A stretch of 64,000 nucleotides of DNA, from positions 3,587,200 through 3,651,199 of the forward strand of contig OX639973.1 of the NCBI GenBank assembly GCA_951828385.1. The letters run 5' to 3'. Numbering within the stretch: position 1 is the first letter of the stretch; every line of letters begins with the position of its first letter. The stretch is from an uncultured Poribacteria bacterium (GTDB lineage: Bacteria; Poribacteria; WGA-4E; WGA-3G). The position numbers and the translations under genes are program-made. The notes beneath the pieces were generated by a model. That model was not told where the DNA came from. It was given only the letters and a program-made list of their open reading frames with translations, and ran no database searches. Below, one piece after another: positions 8,620 through 17,331 of this stretch.

Positions 8620-9750
8620 TTACGGTCCACTTTTCTCAGCCTCAAGTTGTGTCTTCTGCCAACCGTAATCGACAGATCCGTCATAGAATTTGTCCGGATG
8701 CTCAACTGCCCAAATTTGCTTATGGATAATCCAGTTTTTCGGATCTAATGCCAACGCCTTCCGCCATTCCGCCATCGCTTCCTTCTTTTTACCGCCTTCC
8801 AATAAAACGAGCCCGAGTTGAAAACGCGCAGCTGCTTCAGCATTCGTCTTTGCAGGTGGCTTGTTTGATGGTTTCATATTGTGAAGCAGCTCCGTATTGT
8901 AGTCGGGATCCGACAACCATTTTTCGAGCATTGCGAGGTGCTTTTGATTTTTGACATTAACGTTGAAAGGTGCTTTCACCAGTCGTCCAGCCTCGTCAAT
9001 CATGACACCGTAAGGAATCGCTTTGAGGTTATAACGGGTGCCAAAACTATTCTGTGAATCAACAAGTGTGACAAAATCGGCATTCGCAGCATCATGCCAA
9101 GGACGTACGACGGATGCGCCTTGGGCATCAAGGGCGATTGAGATAAAGTTTAACGCTTCGTTATGTTTGGCGTAAAATTCCTGCCAACCTGGCAGCTGTC
9201 CACGACACCCTCACCACGAACCCCAAACATAGAGAAACGTCTTCTTCCCACGAAACTCTTTTAAATGTCTTGGGTTACCCTCTAAATCAGGGAGTGTGAA
9301 TTCTGGAGCGAGATATGCCGGTTGGATAATCTCCAGCATGTTCGTCGATGCTTCGTAAATTTCAAAGCCGAAGGTTTTCGCGAGGGGTGCCGGTTGCACA
9401 TAAGTTACACCATCAATGTCCACAGCATCGTCCTTGCCATCTTGGAATTGGAGTGGTACACAGAGTTCTGATGCCACACCGCCGCAAAGTACCACCATCC
9501 CGGCACCTTCCGGGTATTCTACCTTCAATTCGAGTTGTTTGGCGAACGGCTCCAAAGGCACCCACCATGCCCCGTCTTTGAAAATAGCGGGCTTGGTAAA
9601 TTCAATACGCTGTGCGTCTACTGAAACCTGAAAATCCCTTTTTTTCATATTATCCTCTTCAGTAAATCCGATTTGCATGCCTATTACAGAAAATAATATC
9701 GCCAACATCAAGCATCTTACGGTAGAGTGAAGTTTACGCGTAACAATCAT
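8620..9750 (-). CDS. Probable selenoprotein: exported thioredoxin-like protein with in-frame TGA at the redox site
   Basis: Read through one in-frame TGA (9211-9213), this frame encodes 376 residues. It has a signal peptide (about 1-30) and a copper-amine-oxidase-N-like region (about 38-140). A TlpA/redoxin domain starts at APEFTLPDLEGNPRHLKEF and continues TFLYVWGSW-[TGA]-GCRGQLPGWQ. Downstream in the same frame come the thioredoxin strand FISIALDAQG and the cis-proline loop KAIPYGVMIDEAGRL, then a TPR-like tail. The TGA falls where TlpA proteins have the first redox Cys, so the active site would be U-G-C. A hairpin with a GGU loop follows (9181-9195). The start ATG overlaps the cytochrome stop. 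The alternative is a pseudogene split by a nonsense mutation, but the protein remains conserved-looking after the TGA. A gene caller would report two fragments, 9211-9750 and 8620-9003. Confidence 0.82.
9181..9195 (-). promoter_or_regulatory. SECIS-like hairpin downstream of the in-frame TGA
   Basis: On the coding (minus) strand CTGCCA-GGT-TGGCAG forms a 6-bp stem with a 3-base GGU loop. The loop begins 22 bases after the TGA. Bacterial SECIS elements are short hairpins directly 3' of the UGA, with a G and U in the apical loop at about this distance; in E. coli fdhF the GGU lies about 19-21 bases after UGA. The lower stem is not obvious by eye. Confidence 0.65.
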
Positions 9751-10121
9751 TTTGTTTTTCGCTCCCTATGCTGTGCATCGTAAATTAGGAATCTAATTAT
9801 TTCTTCAGCGGTTTTCGGCGTAAGTCCTGAACCCGGCTTCCGCATCATTTTATAGACATACTTTCGCCACTCTTCCGGCATGAAGGTAGAGTTAATGGGA
9901 CGCGCAACAGTGTGGCATCGACTACACTTATTGGTAAAGAGTTCGTAAGCTTCCTGCATCTTCGCAGGGTAGGCAGTAACATCAATAAAGTTAGGTCCCT
10001 TATCCGCTGGATAGGTTTTTGGGACTGCGCGCGGGGCGCGCAAGGCATAGATCATTCCAATGCCTACAAGGATGATCACACCTAAGACAGTCCCCCAGAC
10101 AATTATCCTTTGCATATTCAC
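9747..10121 (-). CDS. Membrane-anchored monohaem cytochrome c-like protein
   Basis: 124 residues with an N-terminal membrane helix (about 6-27, IIVWGTVLGVIILVGIGMIYAL) and one haem c attachment motif, CSRCH, at about residue 66. The axial Met is probably one of those in FMPEEW or KMMRKPGSGLT. The C-terminal helix EEIIRFLIYDAQHR fits small c-type cytochromes that sense or carry electrons. The TGA stop overlaps the ATG of the putative selenoprotein by four bases (ATGA), implying translational coupling and a shared redox role outside the cytoplasmic membrane. The redox partner is unknown. Confidence 0.85.
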   Translation of the reverse strand: MNMQRIIVWGTVLGVIILVGIGMIYALRAPRAVPKTYPADKGPNFIDVTAYPAKMQEAYELFTNKCSRCHTVARPINSTFMPEEWRKYVYKMMRKPGSGLTPKTAEEIIRFLIYDAQHRERKTK

Positions 10122-10160
10122 ATGAAATTTACGCGATCGATTCCCTTTTAGTGATTGTCG

Positions 10161-12011
10161 CTATTGCGCGATAATGTCCTTCACCTTCTGTACAATAGCA
10201 TTCGCACTAATGCCGTGATGTTCTAAGAGTTCTTCCGGTTTTCCAGAACGTGGCATCCCTGTGACGGCGAGTTTGTGGACGTAAACATCTGCTGTTGCGA
10301 CAGCATCCAACACAGCATCCCCTAAACCGCCTTCGGGGTAATGGTCTTCAACGGTAATTAAAGTGTTGTTTGTCTCGGCGGCTGCCGCTTTTAGTCCCGC
10401 TGCATCAATCGGTTTGATGGAATATAGGTCAATGACACGAATAGCAATACCTTCTGCTTGAAGTGTTTCGTATGCCTTCAACGCCTCATGAACGGTAACA
10501 CCTGCGGCAACAACAGTTACCCTATCTTCATTGCTGTGTTGAACAACCTTAGACCCACCGATAGGGAAACTTTCACCGGCATCATAGAGAATAGGCGTTT
10601 TGGGGCGCGAGGTTCGGAGGTAAACAATACCTTCATGTGCGGCAGCCTCAGCGACAAGCCGTTCAGCACTGGCGGCATCGCTTGGATAGAGCACGACCGC
10701 CTCTGGAATTGCCCGGAACATCGCTATATCCTCTAAACCCATCTGTGAGGGCCCGTCTTCTCCGATTGAAACACCGCAGTGTGAACCGGCATATTTAATA
10801 TTCGCTTGTGAAATCGCAGACATCCGAATCTGATCGTAGGCACGCGATAAAAACGCAGCAAAGGTGGAGACAAACGGAATTTTCCCTCGCTTCGCCAGCC
10901 CTATGCCTGCGCCTACTAAATTCTGTTCTGCGATAAACATCTCAAAATAGCGGTTCGGATAGCGTTCCATAAACTGTTCGGCGTATGTCGAGTTTTTAGT
11001 ATCTCCATCTAAAGCGACAACATCGGGGTTCACACCTCCGAGTTTTGCGAGCCCTATACCGTATCCGCCGCGCGTCGCGACATCTTCGCCGGAAGGATAG
11101 TCGGGCGGTTCACACTCAGTTGCGACAGCACGATCAGCACGCTCACCGACAGACTGAGGTGCCTCAATTTGAACAGGGGCATCCAAATTTAGTGGACCGA
11201 GTTCGGCTAATGCTTTGTCAAGTTCCTCACCTTTGGCAACAGCCTTCCCGTGCCAGTTGTCTGCGTTTTCAAGGAATGAAACGCCTTTCCCTTTAAACGT
11301 CTTGGCGACTATCATCGTCGGTTTATCGGTCGAAGCTTTGGCTCGTGCGAGCGCTGGCAAGATTTCATCAAAATTATGGCCATCAATCCCGATAGTTTGC
11401 CATCCAAACGCCTCAAAACGCTTACAATAGGTATCAACATCAAAAGCGTACATAGTACGCTGACTCTGTCCAAGTGCGTTGACATCCACAATTCCGATGA
11501 GATTATTAAGTTGGTAGTGGGATGCCAAAGCGGCGGCTTCCCAGACCCCACCTTCAGCAGTTTCGCCATCGCCGAGAAGAACGTAGACACGGTAATCGGA
11601 TTTGTCTAAGTATTTGCCGTTGAGTGCCATACCGAGTCCGAGCGATAAACCTTGTCCAAGTGATCCAGTTGCGACCTCTGTCCATTCAAACCGAGGTGTC
11701 GGATGCCCTTCCAAGATGCTGTCGATTTGTCGGAGTGTCCGGAGTTTCTCGGTCGGGATGATCCCCGCTTCGGCATACGCAGCGTAGAGTAGTGGTGCGG
11801 CATGTCCCTTGGATAAGATGAACCTATCGTTGTTAGGGTTTTGGGCATCGCTACAGTCATAGCGCATCGCGTGAAAAAAGAGAGCGGAGACAATATCCGC
11901 GGCCGAAAGACATGTAGTTGGATGTCCAGACCCCGCCTCCGAAGTGGAGATTATGGAATGAATACGTAAGTTCGTTGCCTTTTGTTTTAGCAAGTTTTTT
12001 AAGGTTTCCAC
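10161..12011 (-). CDS. tkt: Transketolase
   Basis: 616 residues, carrying both thiamine-diphosphate domains and the C-terminal domain in one chain; the length is like the shorter animal-type transketolases (about 620). The enzyme moves two-carbon units in the pentose phosphate pathway. Seen are HAAPLLYAAYAEAG, the thiamine-diphosphate motif GDGETAEGGVWEAA...IVDVN, the pyrimidine-domain segment FIAEQNLVGAGIGLA, and EDGPSQMGLEDIAMFRAIP. The start is a GTG with AAGGA about 12 bases upstream. The gene stands alone, with a repeat-rich 248-base gap upstream. Confidence 0.96.
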   Translation of the reverse strand: METLKNLLKQKATNLRIHSIISTSEAGSGHPTTCLSAADIVSALFFHAMRYDCSDAQNPNNDRFILSKGHAAPLLYAAYAEAGIIPTEKLRTLRQIDSILEGHPTPRFEWTEVATGSLGQGLSLGLGMALNGKYLDKSDYRVYVLLGDGETAEGGVWEAAALASHYQLNNLIGIVDVNALGQSQRTMYAFDVDTYCKRFEAFGWQTIGIDGHNFDEILPALARAKASTDKPTMIVAKTFKGKGVSFLENADNWHGKAVAKGEELDKALAELGPLNLDAPVQIEAPQSVGERADRAVATECEPPDYPSGEDVATRGGYGIGLAKLGGVNPDVVALDGDTKNSTYAEQFMERYPNRYFEMFIAEQNLVGAGIGLAKRGKIPFVSTFAAFLSRAYDQIRMSAISQANIKYAGSHCGVSIGEDGPSQMGLEDIAMFRAIPEAVVLYPSDAASAERLVAEAAAHEGIVYLRTSRPKTPILYDAGESFPIGGSKVVQHSNEDRVTVVAAGVTVHEALKAYETLQAEGIAIRVIDLYSIKPIDAAGLKAAAAETNNTLITVEDHYPEGGLGDAVLDAVATADVYVHKLAVTGMPRSGKPEELLEHHGISANAIVQKVKDIIAQ

Positions 12012-12035
12012 AAATTCGCCAATCCTTTTCTAAAT

Positions 12036-12202
12036 AGTTGTTAGTTGTTGGTTGTTGGAGGAATGGTTGTTGGTGATTAGTTGTTGGAAAGAGGGTTCTG
12101 ATGCATCTAAAACCTCTTTACCAACCCCTATAAACCATTAACTATTAACTAAAAACCGCTTCATCCAAAACCTCTTTACCAACCACTATTAACTGTTAAC
12201 TA
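12036..12202. repeat. GTTGTTGG / CCAACCAC-type interspersed repeat with hairpin
   Basis: Left part: degenerate GTTGTTGG units around AGTTGTTGG-AGGAATGGTTGTTGG. Right part: units of ACCAACCACTATTAACTGTTAAC. The middle (12087-12118) folds as AAAGAGGGTT...AAAACCTCTTT. The same left and right modules recur at 57515-57606, and the AAACCTCTTTAC core recurs inverted near 49085-49105. A related GAGGT...CTGATGCA hairpin is at 60776. No coding potential was seen. Confidence 0.75.
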
Positions 12203-12259
12203 TAATAGGTTTGTGCTAAGCAATAGAGAATTGCATCGGTACGTCAAAACGTCCGACGT

Positions 12260-13003
12260 TTAAGAGTTTTTCGTGTTCAATTGATCCGCTCTGCGCTGTG
12301 CGGCTAATGAGAGATAATGTCCTTGGCAAGTTTTGACCAGATCTTCAAAAGTCCCAATAGCTTGGGAAAGGTCTTGTAACTTGACGTACGCTTCCGCTTG
12401 CCAGTACTTCGATTTTGCAACAATTTCGTTGGCATCGGTGAGACCGTCCTCGGTGCTTTGAACTTCGTATTCAATAGCCTCGTTAAATTTTTCGATTGCC
12501 CGTTGATAATCATTTTCTTCATAGTAGGCTGTCCTCGCGTCCCTATAGGCAGCGTTACTCTGTTCCTTGGGGCGAAAAAGCTCAACTTCCGGTGCCGTCG
12601 GAGCCAGTTCAAGTGGAGGCAGTTCTACTTCTAAATCATCTTCGTTTTCATCAGGCAGTGCTTCTACCGGCTCTATAAGTTGTTGTTCGTAAGTATTAGC
12701 ATCAGCGTCATTATCTTCCTCAGTATCATCATCTGCTTCGGTATCGACCTCTTCTGCTTCGGTACCGTCATCATCTACTTCCGTACCATCATCTGCTTCG
12801 GTATCGACCTCGTCTTCTTCATCTATCTCATCCTCATCGATTGTCCCCGCTGCTTGACGAAAAGCCTGAGAGAGTGCTGTATCAGGACCGTCGTCATCAT
12901 CTTCCTCCAAGAATGGATCCTGGGGTTCCTCCTCAAGATCATCCGTTTCGTCAAGATCATCCGTTTCGTCAAAGTCATCTACTTCGTCATAACTAAACGT
13001 CAT
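12260..13003 (-). CDS. Acidic protein with C-terminal TPR-like helices
   Basis: 247 residues. The first 130 or so are an extreme Asp/Glu tract with degenerate repeats (FDETDDLDETDDLEE, EVDTEADDGTEVDDDG). The C-terminal 100 contain helix pairs resembling TPRs (AYRDARTAYYEENDYQRAIEKFNEAI; SKYWQAEAYVKLQDLSQAIGTFEDLV). There is no signal peptide. This could be a protein-interaction scaffold; the function is not recognised. Start 13003 is preceded by GGAGG-CACAA; the upstream ATG at 13036 would place this site inside the gene. The acidic tract length probably varies between strains because the DNA is repetitive (GTATCGACCTC and CATCTGCTTC units). Confidence 0.75.
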   Translation of the reverse strand: MTFSYDEVDDFDETDDLDETDDLEEEPQDPFLEEDDDDGPDTALSQAFRQAAGTIDEDEIDEEDEVDTEADDGTEVDDDGTEAEEVDTEADDDTEEDNDADANTYEQQLIEPVEALPDENEDDLEVELPPLELAPTAPEVELFRPKEQSNAAYRDARTAYYEENDYQRAIEKFNEAIEYEVQSTEDGLTDANEIVAKSKYWQAEAYVKLQDLSQAIGTFEDLVKTCQGHYLSLAAQRRADQLNTKNS

Positions 13004-13124
13004 TTGTGCCTCCGTTTCTGTTTTTTTGTATCGCAATGCGCTTGAGAGTTCGCCTATCCATTCGCTTTCACTATCCGATATGTGCTGTAGAACGAAGGTT
13101 TCGCTTGCACTTCACCCTGCGTGT

Positions 13125-13145
13125 GGGCGGGTATAGGTCCCGCCC
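13125..13145. terminator. GC-rich hairpin, likely terminator
   Basis: GGGCGGG-TATAGGT-CCCGCCC gives a 7-bp GC stem in the gap between the LamG gene (13224) and the acidic TPR gene (13003), both on the minus strand. There is no clear U tract on either side. Termination of the LamG transcript is the simplest reading. Confidence 0.45.
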
Positions 13146-13223
13146 TTTACGCTAATTTTGAAGGTCAGTAACAGCACTATTTGCGAATAGGTTTACAAAC
13201 GCCGCGTGAATATTTAAAGATTC

Positions 13224-14051
13224 CTAATACTTGACTTTCACATTTGCCCAAGTGGTGGTCATTTTGTCAGCTGGATCAACCGCCAAGACTGCAAATTCGA
13301 GACCATCCTTATATATTTTCTGAATGTCGGCTTCTTCCAAAGCGACACTGAAAATAGCGACCTCATCAACGGTAGCATCGGCGAAGCGTCCGGCACAACA
13401 GGTGTCATTGCCGATATAGACTGGACCGTTATCGGGATCAAGCTGATTCTTAGTCAGCTTCATATCACTTTCCACCTCACCATCAATATAGATGTACCAC
13501 TCACCGGTATCGCTATCATAAGTGGTTGTGTACATGTGCCATTCGGTAATATCATTAGGACCGATTTCACCGTCGCGCCAACCACCGGGGTTATTCCAAC
13601 ACCCACCGTTACAAACGGGCCAGGAAACGTTCTTCGTTCCTTGATTGGGATGGATAATATAGGCGTTGCGTTTTTCAACCATCCACCCGTGCTGGTTCCA
13701 AGTATCGGTATGGCTTTTCACCCAGATTGAGACAGTTATAGCGTCTCTTGGGTTCTCATGATCTGGAATGACAACATGCGCGCCAGAACCATCCAATTCA
13801 AGTGCCTTTCCAAACTTACCATTAACCCATTTTGGACCGTCCACCAATTCACCCTCTAAGCCATTTTCGGAGGCATCGGTTGCAACTTTTCCGTTGCCTT
13901 CATCAAAGAGCCACATTCCGACAAGGGTATCCGGATCAATTTCGGCTGTGGCGGTAGGGGTAAACAGAACGCTTAGAGAAAAAAGACTGAAACATATAAG
14001 AGTTATACTCGAAATCCAGAACTTTCGAGAAAAAAGAGATCTGAAATTCAT
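13224..14051 (-). CDS. Secreted LamG-domain protein with C-terminal LTTTW tag
   Basis: 275 residues. Signal peptide about 1-36 (WISSITLICFSLFSLSVLF...TATA-E). The LamG jelly-roll opens with LVGMWLFDEGNGKVATDASENG and continues KFGKALELDGSGAHVVIPDH, AITVSIWVKSH, WYIYIDGEVE and ATVDEVAIFSVALEEADIQKIY, the order expected for LamG/concanavalin-like lectin folds that bind glycans. A Cys-rich loop (VCNGGCWNNPGG and CC at about 225) is probably disulphide-bonded. The tail LAVDPADKMTTTWANVK matches those of the secreted proteins ending at 1745 and 57605. The ATG at 14051 follows AGGAGGTAAAA. No partner gene is evident; it is divergent from the bactofilin-like gene. Confidence 0.9.
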   Translation of the reverse strand: MNFRSLFSRKFWISSITLICFSLFSLSVLFTPTATAEIDPDTLVGMWLFDEGNGKVATDASENGLEGELVDGPKWVNGKFGKALELDGSGAHVVIPDHENPRDAITVSIWVKSHTDTWNQHGWMVEKRNAYIIHPNQGTKNVSWPVCNGGCWNNPGGWRDGEIGPNDITEWHMYTTTYDSDTGEWYIYIDGEVESDMKLTKNQLDPDNGPVYIGNDTCCAGRFADATVDEVAIFSVALEEADIQKIYKDGLEFAVLAVDPADKMTTTWANVKVKY

Positions 14052-14322
14052 TTTTACCTCCTGTTGGGTATTACAATCCAAGCACTTTACCTACATATCT
14101 AAGCGATTCACCCAAGTACAGCGACCACATAAAGGCATAAAACGCTTAAAATACCAATATATCTATCCTATCAGATTCAATGGTACATGTCAAGTGAAAA
14201 ATGAAATTTTTAGGTGTCAGTAATCAGCAGTCAGTACAAGTTGCTCCTACAAGAAAGCGCTCGTGAGTGAAAGATCGAAATTACAGAAGACCTGTATGAC
14301 GCTGCTATCTTCTAAAAAAGCG

Positions 14323-14351
14323 TTGACATCATAGGAAATTTCGTCTACAAT
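14323..14351 (+). promoter_or_regulatory. Sigma-70-type promoter for the 14385 operon
   Basis: TTGACA, 17-base spacer, TACAAT, 34 bases before the ATG at 14385. The rest of the 333-base divergent gap (14052-14384) holds a short CAGTCAG-type repeat (14216-14238) and nothing else recognised. Confidence 0.75.
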
Positions 14352-14384
14352 ATTTTCATACATTTCAACATAAAGTGGGAAAAT

Positions 14385-15542
14385 ATGAAGGAAATAGCAT
14401 TTATATTTTTATTTTTCAGTCTTGGCGTGCTGTCCTTGTTTGGACAGTCTGTAGCGTCGGGAAATCAACAGAGTGATGACCAGCATGCACAATCCAACTT
14501 CAGACACGAAAAATTCGCAAACGGTACTCTTCTTGCGCAGGGCTTAACAGCGCAAGAAGCAGATCCGCAGACGAGAACCGAATCGAGGCATCCAACGCAA
14601 GAAGATAGCACCGAACACACAGGCGCAGAACCGACTTCAGAAGAGGCTCCTAACACGCCAAGTCAGCAAACTGAAGTTCGCAGTGAAACCGCTGCAGAGA
14701 GAGGGGGCCAGTGGAAAAAAACGCGGCGGATATTCAAAGTTATCAACGACTATAAATTAGCAGCGGATGAGGTATTAACAAGCCTCGTTATGATTGCCGG
14801 CAACGCGAGGTTAGAAGGGCGCGTCACCGGAAATGTGTTGGTACTCGGTGGAAACGTTGAACTCGCACCGAGCGCACAAGTGAACGGAACACTTCATCTC
14901 ATCGGCGGAGCGGTTACCGGAAACATAGAGAAAGTAGAGAACCTTCAGGTAAGCAATCACTGGCAGATGATCCCCGCGGCTGTGGAACTCGTGATGCATC
15001 CGCGGACCCTCTGGGAAATCCGCAAAGAGATGGACCTCCGATTGATGCTCGTTAAGTTCGTCCTTTTTCTCCTTATGTATCTGTTGGTGGTGACAATATT
15101 TCCAAGACCGATCAATGCAGTTAGTGAAATGTTAACATATCGACCGGTCCAGAGTATACTATTTAGTGCTGTGATGTTAGCTGTAATACCGCTGATTTTT
15201 GTGCTGCTGACGCTGTCAATTATTGGTGTTCCGTTCATGTTGTTGGGGTTATCCGTGTTACTGCCGTTAGCAATCTGTGGTAAAGCAGCGATTTTCCTTA
15301 CACTCGGCGGCACGCTCTTTTCAGGTCGATTGAAACCGCTTGCAGTAATTTTCGGTTATATCCTCTACTTTATGGCGACAGCACTCCCCTATATTGATTG
15401 GGTGACGTTTCTCGTTGTCAACACCATTGGTATTGGGATCTGCTTACTGAGCGGCATCAGCATGATGAGACCACAAGACCGGCGGAGAAATACATCCGTG
15501 CTCCCCGGTAATGAGTGGAGTCCGCGGTCAGAAAGGATGTAA
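14385..15542 (+). CDS. Membrane protein with bactofilin-like beta-helix segment
   Basis: 385 residues. A signal peptide (1-25) is followed by a Gln/Glu/Thr-rich linker to about 105. The segment KLAADEVLTSLVMIAGNARLEGRVTGNVLVLGGNVELAPSAQVNGTLHLIGGAVTG reads like the polymer-forming beta-helix repeats of bactofilins (each turn xxVxGxVxV). About four membrane helices follow (roughly 218-238, 258-282, 283-312, 325-365). Similar proteins that pair a bactofilin-like repeat with a membrane domain occur in many bacteria, without an assigned role. Five bases separate its stop from the next start, so it is co-transcribed with the BatA-like gene. Envelope or cytoskeletal function is an inference. Confidence 0.75.
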   Translation: MKEIAFIFLFFSLGVLSLFGQSVASGNQQSDDQHAQSNFRHEKFANGTLLAQGLTAQEADPQTRTESRHPTQEDSTEHTGAEPTSEEAPNTPSQQTEVRSETAAERGGQWKKTRRIFKVINDYKLAADEVLTSLVMIAGNARLEGRVTGNVLVLGGNVELAPSAQVNGTLHLIGGAVTGNIEKVENLQVSNHWQMIPAAVELVMHPRTLWEIRKEMDLRLMLVKFVLFLLMYLLVVTIFPRPINAVSEMLTYRPVQSILFSAVMLAVIPLIFVLLTLSIIGVPFMLLGLSVLLPLAICGKAAIFLTLGGTLFSGRLKPLAVIFGYILYFMATALPYIDWVTFLVVNTIGIGICLLSGISMMRPQDRRRNTSVLPGNEWSPRSERM

Positions 15543-15547
15543 TTCGC

Positions 15548-16555
15548 ATGCAATTAGCATCCCCCTTTTTTCTAATTTTGCTTATCATAGTCCCGCTGTT
15601 GTTTATTGCTTCCCGATGGCTGCACAAACGGACACTCATCCCGGTCATGCGTTTTTCTGACTTCAACCACGGCTTTGCCACCAGCGTTCAGAAGATGAGA
15701 CAGACTTTCTCAGTTAAAGCACTGCCGATGTTGAAGGTTTTGAGATTCATTGTCCTCGCGCTTCTCATCGTTACCCTTGCTCGACCACAACTCTCTCAAA
15801 GCCGTGAGCATAAATTAGCGAAGGGAATTGATATCCTCTTAGTACTCGATATTTCGGAGAGCATGCGGGCTGAGGATTTTGAGGGCGCAAATCGCATCCA
15901 AACCGCCAAATTGGTTATCAACGATTTTTTGGCACATCGCGAAAACGATCGTATCGGTTTAGTTGTTTTTGCTGGCGAAAGTTTCACGCTCTGTCCCCTC
16001 ACATTAGATTACCCCGTACTGGTAGAACTGCTCAGCGATGTAAAACTTGGACAACTGGAGGACGGCACTGCCATCGGTGATGCACTTGCGACTGCCACAC
16101 ATCGGTTACGCGTCTCACAATCGAAAGCGAAGATCGTTATCCTCCTGACTGATGGTGAAAACAACGCCGGAAGCATTACGCCTGAAACAGCAGCATCCCT
16201 TGCAAAGTCCTTCGGTATTAAGGTTTACACCATCGGTATGGGAAAAGAAGGAGGTGCGCGTATCCCGTATGCAGATACGACATTCGGTAAGCGGTACCGA
16301 GAGGTTTTAACCTATCTCGACGAGAATACCCTAAAACTGATTGCCCGTACAACAGGTGGAAGTTATTTCCGTGCGACAGACGGGCAATCGCTGAAACGGA
16401 TCTATACAGAAATCGACAGGTTTGAAAAGACGAAATTTGAGGTAGCCAACGCTATCGTTCGCAAAGAATTAGTAGGATATTTCTTGATACCCACAATGTT
16501 ACTGTTGGGGATTGAAATTCTATTGAGCAATACAGTCCTACGGAAAATCCCGTAA
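15548..16555 (+). CDS. BatA-like von Willebrand factor A membrane protein
   Basis: 335 residues. Membrane helices lie near 6-24, 58-76 and 310-330, the BatA arrangement. Between them is a VWA domain with an intact MIDAS: DISES (Asp-x-Ser-x-Ser) at about 98, Thr in EDGTAIGDAL and Asp in LLTDGEN. BatA proteins belong to the aerotolerance/MoxR-associated set and bind partner proteins through a metal ion. The start at 15548 follows GAAAGGATG and lies 5 bases after the previous stop; the longer frame from 15515 overlaps that gene. No MoxR ATPase or BatB was found in the window. Confidence 0.88.
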   Translation: MQLASPFFLILLIIVPLLFIASRWLHKRTLIPVMRFSDFNHGFATSVQKMRQTFSVKALPMLKVLRFIVLALLIVTLARPQLSQSREHKLAKGIDILLVLDISESMRAEDFEGANRIQTAKLVINDFLAHRENDRIGLVVFAGESFTLCPLTLDYPVLVELLSDVKLGQLEDGTAIGDALATATHRLRVSQSKAKIVILLTDGENNAGSITPETAASLAKSFGIKVYTIGMGKEGGARIPYADTTFGKRYREVLTYLDENTLKLIARTTGGSYFRATDGQSLKRIYTEIDRFEKTKFEVANAIVRKELVGYFLIPTMLLLGIEILLSNTVLRKIP

Positions 16556-16569
16556 CGGATAGGAGAAAA

Positions 16570-17331
16570 ATGGAAAATATTATTGCATGTAACTTAGGAA
16601 GTTATCGACAGTTTGGTGCCGATGCATATACGCACTTGGCAGAAATCGGTTTGATAAACGTGGAAATCGGTGTACCTTCAACTGAATCTGTTAATGAAGT
16701 CCAATCCAAATTGAAAGCACATGGACTTACTGCTACAAGCCTTTTAGGGCGTTGTGATGTTCAGTCTGAAACGGTTGTCTCAGACTTCCAACAAACATTG
16801 GAGATTGCCGATAAGATGAGTGTGAAGGTCATCTTTGTCAGCGTCCATGCTGGTGATACGGACAGGAACGCTGTATACGACCGGCTCCGTACTATTGGCG
16901 AGAATGCCGCACCCGCGGGGATTAAGGTGTGTCTGGAAACACATCCGGATTTGATACACAACGGCGACATCGCACTTGAGACGATGAAAGCCGTGAACCA
17001 TCCGAATATCTGTGTCAATTTCGACACAGGTAACGTCTACTATTATAACCACAATGTGACCGCCGTTTCGGAAGTCCAGAAGGTTGTCCCACACGTCGGC
17101 GCGGTTCATCTTAAGGATACAAACGGCGGCTATCGGATGTGGCATTTCCCGGCACTCGGTGAAGGCGTGGTTGATTTCAAAGCGGTCTTCCAGACGCTGA
17201 ACGATGCTGGCTTCTACGGTCCGTTCACCATGGAATTAGAGGGTATCGAAGGCGAAGACCTTGATGAAGCAGGTGTCCAAGCACGCGTGGCAGATTCACT
17301 ACAGCACCTGAAAAACATTGGAGTGATCTAA
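16570..17331 (+). CDS. Sugar phosphate isomerase/epimerase (xylose isomerase-like TIM barrel)
   Basis: 253 residues, AP endonuclease family 2 / xylose isomerase-like fold. Metal-ligand candidates occur in the usual order: Glu in ICLETHPD-type strand VCLETHPDLI (about 119), Asp/Asn in VNFDTGNVYYY (about 152), His-Lys-Asp in VHLKDTNGG (about 180) and Glu in FTMELEG (about 224). It probably isomerises or epimerises a sugar or inositol derivative. AGGAG lies upstream of the ATG. Its stop overlaps the cupin start by one base (TAATG), so the two are translationally coupled. Confidence 0.88.
   Translation: MENIIACNLGSYRQFGADAYTHLAEIGLINVEIGVPSTESVNEVQSKLKAHGLTATSLLGRCDVQSETVVSDFQQTLEIADKMSVKVIFVSVHAGDTDRNAVYDRLRTIGENAAPAGIKVCLETHPDLIHNGDIALETMKAVNHPNICVNFDTGNVYYYNHNVTAVSEVQKVVPHVGAVHLKDTNGGYRMWHFPALGEGVVDFKAVFQTLNDAGFYGPFTMELEGIEGEDLDEAGVQARVADSLQHLKNIGVI

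Noticed and set aside
9003-9213. A frameshift or second gene starting at 9003 in the thioredoxin region
   Set aside because: The frame on both sides of the TGA is the same and contains thioredoxin elements before the ATG at 9003, so no frameshift or new start is needed.
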